64,000 nt of DNA from the NCBI GenBank assembly GCA_036702865.1, contig DATNQD010000064.1, positions 124,001 through 188,000 on the forward strand. The letters are read 5' to 3'. The position numbers and the translations under genes were made by a program. Origin of the DNA: Trichocoleus sp. Lineage in GTDB: Bacteria; Cyanobacteriota; Cyanobacteriia; Elainellales; Elainellaceae. Below are positions 25,964-34,000 of this stretch, one piece after another; the first letter of the stretch is position 1, and every line of letters starts with the position of its first letter. The notes under the pieces were generated by a model. It was not told the DNA's origin, ran no database searches, and worked only from the letters and a program-made list of their open reading frames with translations.

Positions 25964-26476
25964 ATTGCGATCGGAGTAGGGATTGGGGTAGGGATTCAGG
26001 AATTCAAGAAATTTGCGGCAGGAAGAGTTGTTGGAGACAGGTGTGAGCGGCAGTCGGGCTAAGCAGTTGGGCTAAATGGTAGCGCTGAATTACGGTAGAA
26101 CTGGATGGAGAGACAAAACGGAGAACGATCGAATCTCAGCCATGATAGCGATAGTGTAAGCAGAACGGAGCAGCCTCCCCGTTAGATTGCCCCCAATCTG
26201 CCAGCACCTATCCCCTGCCCTCTAAAACCTGCCACATAAATCCCTATGACTGCCCCTCAATGACCCTGTGGAGAGTAAACTAAGGTTTGGCAAAGGTTTG
26301 GGGATTGGTCAGATTTTGTCTCCTTGACATTTGGTATCCAGCAGAGCAAGCGAGATAAAACGGATTGAATGGGTCAACGGAGCAGACTGCACAGCGGGTT
26401 GCGTTTGACACCGACTCCTCCCTCCTGATCCTTGCCCCATCTCTTAGCGTTTCGCCCTATTGCAGTTAAACGATCT
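25964..26476. other. Divergent intergenic region, GspE/PilB to DUF3352 gene
   Basis: Both flanking genes read outward from this 0.5 kb stretch, so it should contain both promoters. No coding frame or clear regulatory hairpin was seen. Confidence 0.45.
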
Positions 26477-28162
26477 ATGAAGCGTCGTCCTTTTTTCTCC
26501 TTCCTGGCTGCAATCGTCCTGGTGTTGCTCTCTGCAAGTGCAGTGGGGGCAGTTTGGCTGACGGCAAAAAGTCCACTGCGTCTCGCGCAAGGTCGAGTGG
26601 TTGAAAGCCCTGATGCAGCAATTTTTGTCTCCCGGCAAGCTCCATTGATGCTCTCGCTCCAGGTCAACCCCGATCGCCTTAAAACCTTCAATTTGGCAAA
26701 AACGCCGCTGACTGAACGAGGGCAAATTCAAGCTCAGTTCGATCGCTGGCAGCGAGATCTTCTGGGAGATGTGCGGCTGAGTTATGCAGACGATATTGCA
26801 CCCTGGGCAGGAGATGAAATCACGATTGCTTTGATGAATGCAGACGTCGATCGCAATGAGACAAATGGGCGACAGCCGGGTTATCTGCTTGCAGTGAAAA
26901 TTGCTGATCCAGCACAGGCAACAGCTTCCATTCAGCGGTTCTGGCGACAGCAATCCATCGGACGAACAGAGCTTACTTCAGAACCTTATGCGGGCGTCAA
27001 GCTGGTTTACACCAAATCGCCGGATCAGGCAGCCGCTTCCGTGACAACGGCGATCGTGAGCGATCAGTTTGTGCTGTTTGCGAACTACCCGAAAGTGCTG
27101 CGCGAAGCACTCAACAATATTCAGGTTCCAGAACTGAGCCTGGGTGAAGATGAAGCCTACCAAAGAGCCGTTAACCAACTGCCCGATCGCCGAATTGGGA
27201 TTGCTTTTCTTAACGTGCCGCAATTTGCCAGCTTGCTGCGTTCTGAAACCCAAGAGGGCGATCGTCCCAAGGCTCAATCGCTGATTGCAGCCCTCCAGCT
27301 TGCCCCAGCAGGAATTTTGGCAGATACGACGCTGCTGGTCTCAGAAGAACAGCCAATCGATCGCCACCAACCTGCGCTAACAAAACCTGTTGCTGCACTG
27401 AAATCCATTCCAGCTGTGAGTTCGCTGGTGGCAGCCGGAACTGATCTGGATGCGTTTTGGCAGCAGGTAATTCAGGGGTCAGAACAGGGGTTACTGCTCA
27501 ACACTCAACTGCAAGCTTTTGTTCAAACGCTGCAAACGCAGTGGGGCATTGATATAGCCACAGATTTGTTTCCCTGGATGCGCGGTGAGTTTGCGCTTGG
27601 TCTGGTTCCTCGCAGCGATCGCCCTCAGCCCGACTGGATTTTTGTGACAGAACGATCAACCGCAACAGATGCTGAAGTGGCTCACCTAAACGCCATTGCA
27701 GATGAACGAGGCATGAGCAACGGCTCTTTTAAGCTGGGAGAACAAGAAATTTTTGCCTGGACAAAGCTGATGCCGATCGCTGCTGCAAACCGAAGTGCAA
27801 TGCATCCGCTCAGCCTGGAAGCAACTGTGCAGGGACTCCGAACCAGACTCGGCAACTATGAAATTTTTGCCACTTCGATCGAAGCAATGAGTCAGGCATT
27901 GAATGCAGTCCAAAACTCAATTCTGGATCAGCCCAATTTCCAACAAGCGATCGAGCTGCTGCCACCTCAAAATAATGGCTATGTTTATGCAGATTGGTCA
28001 ACGTTGAAGAATCAACTCAACTCGCTGCAACCGATCGAACGATTGGAACAAACCCTAAAGCCCTTCTTTGCAGATCTGCAAGCGATTATATTGACCAGTG
28101 ACAGCAGTGATGGAACGAGATATCACGCCAAAGCATTGATGCGATTTCGGGAAGAGGCATAG
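26477..28162 (+). CDS. DUF3352 domain protein, membrane-anchored
   Basis: A 561-residue protein starting at ATG 26477; the frame is open from a TTG at 26432 but the ATG directly precedes a classic signal/anchor (MKRRPFFSF, then LAAIVLVLLSASAVGAVWL). The rest is predicted to be outside the cytosol. The first conserved block, DAAIFVSRQAPLMLSLQVNP, and later ADDIAPWAGDEITIAL, QFVLFANYP, LFPWMRGEFALGLVP and QNNGYVYADWS match the DUF3352 family of cyanobacteria and other bacteria. The function is not known. No catalytic motif is visible. The gene stands alone on its strand, between divergent GspE/PilB and the minus-strand kinase locus. Confidence 0.8.
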   Translation: MKRRPFFSFLAAIVLVLLSASAVGAVWLTAKSPLRLAQGRVVESPDAAIFVSRQAPLMLSLQVNPDRLKTFNLAKTPLTERGQIQAQFDRWQRDLLGDVRLSYADDIAPWAGDEITIALMNADVDRNETNGRQPGYLLAVKIADPAQATASIQRFWRQQSIGRTELTSEPYAGVKLVYTKSPDQAAASVTTAIVSDQFVLFANYPKVLREALNNIQVPELSLGEDEAYQRAVNQLPDRRIGIAFLNVPQFASLLRSETQEGDRPKAQSLIAALQLAPAGILADTTLLVSEEQPIDRHQPALTKPVAALKSIPAVSSLVAAGTDLDAFWQQVIQGSEQGLLLNTQLQAFVQTLQTQWGIDIATDLFPWMRGEFALGLVPRSDRPQPDWIFVTERSTATDAEVAHLNAIADERGMSNGSFKLGEQEIFAWTKLMPIAAANRSAMHPLSLEATVQGLRTRLGNYEIFATSIEAMSQALNAVQNSILDQPNFQQAIELLPPQNNGYVYADWSTLKNQLNSLQPIERLEQTLKPFFADLQAIILTSDSSDGTRYHAKALMRFREEA

Positions 28163-29051
28163 CTTTTACCCAACAGCAACCAAATCGTTGAATGTCACGC
28201 TGAGAACTTTCTATCTCTTTGGGTTGATGTTTTATCCAAGACGGAATAAAAAATGAGATCTGCCCGATCGCTTTGGTGCACTTAGAGAAATTAATTAACG
28301 CTTGCTTCGGCGCGTTGCTCCAGAACAAGAGTTCTGTTGATATTCCTTCGTTAGCTGAATCTGTTCCCAAACACTCATCCGTTTAAGCTGGTCTGGGTTA
28401 AGCCCCTTAGACTGTAAAAGCGCAATGAGTTGTTGTCGGGTTGGTAGTGAACCGGGTTCCAGCTTCCGGTCTAGTTTGGTTGTTTGTAGCATGTTCTGAT
28501 TCGCCATAACCGTTGAAAATTCCATTAATTGTTGAACGACTGACAGCAGAAAAACAAGTTTCTAAACCTGACGGAATAGAACTCTTAACCACATTTTCAG
28601 TCAAAAAAAAACTGAGTACCTGGCTATTAAGAAGTAGTTTAGTTACTGAGGCGATCGCCTGCTCTACTCACAGCGATAGGCGATGTGTAATCAGCACGAT
28701 CAAGACTTATGAAACTTTGTCTGCTTCCCTGCACTCATACAAACTCGCTGCTTTCAGGGGCAGGATATGTCATTGAGGCGTAAGTAACGGTACTCTCCGT
28801 TCCCTATTCTAGCTAAGCCGCTCCACTTCTGGTGAATCCTGGATGGTCTATCGCCTTCTCTTGCCACCAACTCTGCTTATGCACTAGCGCAATCTGCCTC
28901 TGGACAAGCAATGTTAACTTCTACTCAGATTAATATTTATGCCTTAAGAGGGAGTTACGATTTATGAAGAGCATCATTCCAGCGAAGTATTAATCAGCAT
29001 TTCCTTGTGAATCATCAGCCTGTGTTAGAGGGTATCAGCCCAAAATACTGC
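28163..29051. other. Gene-poor region before the kinase locus
   Basis: Contains the short minus-strand candidate at 28295-28525. The rest is AT-rich with many stops. Nothing resembling a reverse transcriptase or template repeat was seen here, which matters because the next gene ends in an FGE/C-type-lectin-like domain of the kind sometimes diversified by retroelements. Confidence 0.5.
28295..28525 (-). CDS. Possible small hypothetical protein
   Basis: A 76-codon frame (58 or 70 codons if a later ATG is used). After a polar start it has PTRQQLIALLQSKGLNPDQL and MSVWEQIQLTKEYQQ, helical segments with a plausible hydrophobic face, and a basic tail (ATRRSKR). No family is recognised and no good ribosome binding site precedes either ATG. 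The codon composition looks gene-like, so it is listed as possible. Confidence 0.4.
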   Translation of the reverse strand: MEFSTVMANQNMLQTTKLDRKLEPGSLPTRQQLIALLQSKGLNPDQLKRMSVWEQIQLTKEYQQNSCSGATRRSKR

Positions 29052-30818
29052 TCAGGTCATGATAACCACGCGAAATCCAACGAGGTTGCTTCTTGCGTCT
29101 TGTTTGCATCGATCGCGGCTGGCAGAACGGCAGTAGGTGGGTTTGCTGTGCCAGGAGCCACCTCGAACCGTCCGAGGACTCAATTCGTTCTGAGATAGCC
29201 AGGCACTGCCATCGGTTGGCGCATCTCGATAGTCGTCATGCCAGTGGTCTAGGCACCATTCCCACATATTGCCATGCATTTCGTAGAGTCCGAAGGCATT
29301 TGCGGGATAGGTCCCAACATTGACTGGTAAATGGCGATCAATCCCATCATGAGCACAATTGACAACCGCAGGGGTGATCGCGTCACCGAAATAAAAGGCG
29401 GTACTGGTTCCAGCCCGACAAGCATATTCCCAGGCTGCCTCGCTGGGCAAGGAATAAGACTTTCCTGTTTTTTGGGATAGACGAGCACAAAATTCGATCG
29501 CATCCTCCCAAGAAACCGACTCGATCGCCCGCTCTAACCCGGAAAACTCGGCTGGGTCACGCACAAGCTCCTGGTTAACTTGTGGTAGTGTAGCCACGGC
29601 TCGCCACTGTGCCTGTGTGATCGGGAATTTGCTCATGAAAAAAGGACGGATGGTGACAAAGTGCTGCGGCATTTCATTATGCGATCGGTCTTTGTCACGG
29701 CTTGCTGAACCCATTAGAAATGTGCCACCCGGAATAAGCACCATCTCCAGTGCCACCTCTTTGCCCAGTGGCTCGATGAAGCATTCGCTTTGAACCTGGC
29801 TGCGTTTCAGATCATAGGAAGCTTTGGCAAACATACCCTGCTTTAGCGGCACCAGAATTGCAGTTTCAAACTCAAATTGCTCTGTTTGAATCGATGGAGT
29901 TGACGCTGAATTGGTTGGTGAGAATAAAGCTGGCGCAGGCGCAGGACTAGCGGCGATCGAAGTGGGCTGTGACACCAGGGAAGGGGGGATGGCAGGAAGA
30001 ACCATTGCCTGCGTTAGTAGGGCTTGGAGTGCTTCCATCGCAGTCGCAAATCGCAGCTGATATCGATTGTTGATCAGCCGATCAAGAAACTCAGCCAATC
30101 GATCGCTGACTTGGGCTCGATCGCGCCACTGCACTGTACCCGTTTGAGGAGCTTCTGGAAGTCGATGAGGTGCAACCCCAGTTAATGCCTCAATCCCGAT
30201 CATACCAAGCGCATACAGGTCACTGGCAGGATGCAGGATGCCCCTTGCCTGTTCAGGCGCTAAATACCCCGGTTGACCCATGACGATCGGGCAGATTTCG
30301 GTTGAGGTAACGGTGGCAGTGCAAAGCGAGAGGATGTGACCAAAATCCACACAAGCCAGCTTGCGATCAGCGCCACGAATCAAGTTTTCGGGTTTAAGAT
30401 TTCCGTGAACAATCTGATTTTGATGGACAAAAACCAGAATCTCCAGCACATCCTTTAAGAGTTCTGTAACGACTGCTTCGCTCTGTCGCTGTCCGGGTTG
30501 AATTTCCTGCCTGATCGTATTTCCTGCCACATAGTCCCGCACCAGATAGAGCTTTTGCTCGACGATTTGATGATCTAGCAAACGAGGAATTTGCAGATGC
30601 TCACCACAATGCTGTAAGGCTAAAACTGCCTGTTCAATCGCCGCAATTCTTCCCAGATGCAGCGGATTCCCGGCAAAAGACAGTGCACGAATCACGTATT
30701 TTTGCGTTTCTTTCTGAGCATCTGCTGATTGACTAGTTGCCAAATAAGTCGTACCCCAGATAGGCTCACTCAGCCGCTCAAGAATCTTGTACCGTCCGTT
30801 TAGCAGTTGTCCCGGCAT
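29052..30818 (-). CDS. Pseudokinase-like domain fused to FGE-sulfatase (SUMF1-like) domain
   Basis: A 588-residue cytosolic fusion. Residues 8-265 have the fold of a Hanks-type Ser/Thr kinase but key residues are changed: the Gly-rich loop reads LSEPIWGTTY, the VAIK lysine is R44 (VIRAL) and the catalytic HRD is HGN (H138-G139-N140, in HGNLKPENL). The metal-binding D158 of DFG and the APEQ end of the activation segment remain. A Pro/Ser/Ala linker (270-310) leads to an FGE/SUMF1-type domain (355-588): MVLIPGGTFLMGS, FPITQAQW, SYSLPSEAAWEYACRAG, EMHGNMWEWC, RGGSWHS and LVGFRV. By comparison with human FGE, the first active-site Cys is Ser and the second is kept (TYC), so formylglycine formation is doubtful. 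It lies 241 bases after the large kinase/WD40 gene on the same strand. Confidence 0.88.
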   Translation of the reverse strand: MPGQLLNGRYKILERLSEPIWGTTYLATSQSADAQKETQKYVIRALSFAGNPLHLGRIAAIEQAVLALQHCGEHLQIPRLLDHQIVEQKLYLVRDYVAGNTIRQEIQPGQRQSEAVVTELLKDVLEILVFVHQNQIVHGNLKPENLIRGADRKLACVDFGHILSLCTATVTSTEICPIVMGQPGYLAPEQARGILHPASDLYALGMIGIEALTGVAPHRLPEAPQTGTVQWRDRAQVSDRLAEFLDRLINNRYQLRFATAMEALQALLTQAMVLPAIPPSLVSQPTSIAASPAPAPALFSPTNSASTPSIQTEQFEFETAILVPLKQGMFAKASYDLKRSQVQSECFIEPLGKEVALEMVLIPGGTFLMGSASRDKDRSHNEMPQHFVTIRPFFMSKFPITQAQWRAVATLPQVNQELVRDPAEFSGLERAIESVSWEDAIEFCARLSQKTGKSYSLPSEAAWEYACRAGTSTAFYFGDAITPAVVNCAHDGIDRHLPVNVGTYPANAFGLYEMHGNMWEWCLDHWHDDYRDAPTDGSAWLSQNELSPRTVRGGSWHSKPTYCRSASRDRCKQDARSNLVGFRVVIMT

Positions 30819-31059
30819 AGTTGATGTCTCTTGTCACAGGTGATCAGTAAAAGGGGTAGGGATAAAAAGCAAACTGCTCGCCAACTTAAAGTTTCTCCCA
30901 ATTGCACTATCCTAACCCTGATAACGACTCCTATATCGTTTATGTCGTTAGAGATATGACAAAAAAGATGTGGCGAAAGCATGATTGATATTTCTCTAGA
31001 TTATTTATTTGAATCGTTTTAGAGATGCTTAGAAGAGCATGAAAGTAAACGATCGATGA

Positions 31060-34000
31060 TTACAAAACACTGCTTAATGCACTCCGAAAAGCAGTCACAT
31101 CTTTGAAGTGAATTTCACGCTGGTCAGATAGCGCAATATCAATTAACTCTGCCAGTGGCTTTGGAATTTGAGGATTCCGCTGGTGAATGGGAACAGGATT
31201 CGTTTGCAGCAGTGCAAGATAAGGATTTTTGTCAGAAAAGTCTCGAGGTGGCACTCCAGTCAACATGGCATAGAAGCAAGCAGCGATCGCCCAGATATCA
31301 ATTTCTGTCTTGGTATCGGTTGATTGAGTTGCCCATTGCCGGGGCAGAAAGGCAATCGCATCTGCTGTTGAAGAACGAGATACGAGATCAAACCCAGCCC
31401 GATCGAACGCATTCATTAAGCCATAATCAGCGATTTTTACAACCTGTGTTCCCTGCTGCTGAGTGAGCAATAGATTAGCGGGCTTGAGGCTCCCATGAGG
31501 GAATTCCTGCCCTTCAACTCGATGAGCATATTCCAGCCCATCTAGCGCTTGCAGCAAGATTGTTACTGCTCGATCGACTGATACCCGTCCGCTCGTCTGG
31601 ATTAGATTGGCAACGCTGCCACCAGCACAATATTCCTGGGCAAAAAAGAAAGTGCCATCGCGATAGCCTCCCTGCAGCAGTTGCACAATATTGGGATGCT
31701 GTAATGCTTTCATCCGTTCCACTTCTGGCAATAGCGCTTCAACCAGGGCAATCTGGACAGGTTTGGGCTGCAAGATCTTTAACGCCACAACTTCTTGCTG
31801 TAGATTTCGCGCCAGATACACTGTGCTTGATGTGCCTCTGCCCAACTCTTGCAGCAGCGTATAGCCCTCAATTGCTGGACGATCGCTCTCGCCTACGGAA
31901 TTCTGCCCTCCTGAAGGAGCCGTTTGACTGCGAGGAATAAAGACCGTCTGTTCCAGGATTGACGTTCCCATCGCGGTTGCGACAGCAGTTGTGCTAGTTT
32001 CAGGTATGACTTCCTTGATCTGAACCTGCAATACAGTCTTACCGCCTAGGTTAATTTCATCGCCATCTGCCAGAGCATGTTCTGGGAAAGTAGATCGAGC
32101 GATCTCTGAAGGAGACTGATTTGCGGTGCGTCGTCCAATCATTTGACCGTTGACATAAGTGCCATGCAGACTGCCTAAATCTTGAATCTGAATGCTGGGT
32201 GGGTTAATAATGAGCTTGCAGTGATAGCGTGAAATCTTCTCATGCTGCTTATCATTCGGTAACTGTAGGTTACAGTCTTTCGCACGACCCAAAACCCAAA
32301 TTGCCCGATCGTTAAATTCGAACTGCTGTCCTTTAAGCGTTCCTTCTGTGACAGTCAGAATCACCTTCGACGTAGCCGGAAAATCTCCCGCAACAGTTGC
32401 AAACGCAGTAGAGTATGCGGTGTCAAAGACAGTTGCTGAAACGGTTCCCCCCACCTCTGGCTCAGCCGCTAATTTGACGATCGCTTCTGTTGTCATTGCC
32501 ATGAGATGCCGTCGGACTCTAGAGGAGCGCAACCAACCGTATCCTGCATTTCCTAGCGTTTGAATCAGGGCATCAAAGTCTGCATCATTCCATTCAGGTG
32601 CGCCGCGACGACTCAGCGATCGAACTAAGTCAGCTTCGCTGGGCTGTGGGGGTAGGGCAGCGGCTCTGGGGGTATGAAGCAGTAAAAATGTCTCCAGATA
32701 AGGCTTAGCACCTTCATCCCAATCTTGAAGCGGTTGCGATAAATCCCAATCTAGAACCCATAGCTTACTGGTATTATCGGCGCTGCCCGACAGGAGGTAG
32801 CTACTATCTGGACTGAAGACAGCAGATTGAACGGCAGCAGTATGCCCCTCCATTGTCTGCAAACATTCTCCGGTCACAGTGTCCCAAAGCTTGAGCGTAT
32901 GATCACAGCTACCAGAAAGCGCATTCCGTCCATTGGGGCTAAAAGCAACAGACTGAATGGCAGCAGCATGTTCTTCCAGCGTTCGCAGGCATTCTCCTGT
33001 TGTCGTTTCCCAGAGTTTCAGCATCGCATCACTGCTGCCCGACAAGAGGTAACGACCATCCGGGCTAAAGGCGATCGAATTTACTGCGCCAGAATGTCCC
33101 TGTAGCGTCCTTAAACATTGTCCTGTCGCAATATCCCAAAGTTTCAGCGTCGCATCACTACTGCCTGAAACGACATATATACCATCTGGGCTAAAATCGA
33201 TCGAATTTACTGCACCGGAATGTCCCTGTAGCGTCCTCAAACATTGTCCTGTTGCAATGTCCCAAAGTTTTAGCGTCGCATCACTACTGCCTGAAACGAC
33301 ATATATACCATCTGGGCTAAAATCGATCGAATTTACTGCGCCAGAATGTCCTTGTAACGTCCTTAAACATTGTCCTGTCGCAATATTCCAAAGCTTTAAC
33401 GTTGCATCACTACTACCCGAAAGTACCTGACTTCCAGATGGATGAAATGCGATAGCGTTCACTGGGTCATCGTGTCCCCGCAACGTTCTCAAGCATTGGT
33501 TTGTAGCAATATCCCAAAGTTTTAGCGTCGCATCACTGCTGCCTGAAGCTGCTTGATTTCCATTGGGGCTAAAGGCTCCCGCATTGACAGTATCCCCATG
33601 TTGACTGAAGACAGCAATCTCCCAAACTCCATCCAGAGCTTGACGACGTAAATAGGGATAAAGCTTTAGCCAAGCACTCACGGCTTCCAGCCCCCGGTGA
33701 TATCCAGGCTGCGATCGGGCTCGACGAATATGCTGGGCAGCAGTTGCGGCATCCCCACGTTCTTGGGCAACTTGTGCCTGGGTTAAATCCTGCCGATAGG
33801 CAGCACTACTAGCAGTTAGCGCTTCAGCAGGTTGGATTTGAGACGGCTGCAATGGAGCCAGATATCCGGCACTTCCCATCCACCACACTCTCACTGTTTC
33901 AGCATCAAAAGATAAAGCAAAATAGCCGTCAGGGCTGAGCGTGAAGGTGTCGATGAGCGAGCGATGTCCTTCCAGCGTGCGGAGGCAGCGACCCGTTTCA

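Noticed and set aside
28513-28776. 87-codon frame starting with TTG
   Set aside because: No ribosome site, mixed composition and overlap with the start of the better minus-strand candidate.
28163-29180. Diversity-generating retroelement next to the FGE-domain gene
   Set aside because: The target-like domain is there, but no reverse transcriptase frame or template repeat is in the window.
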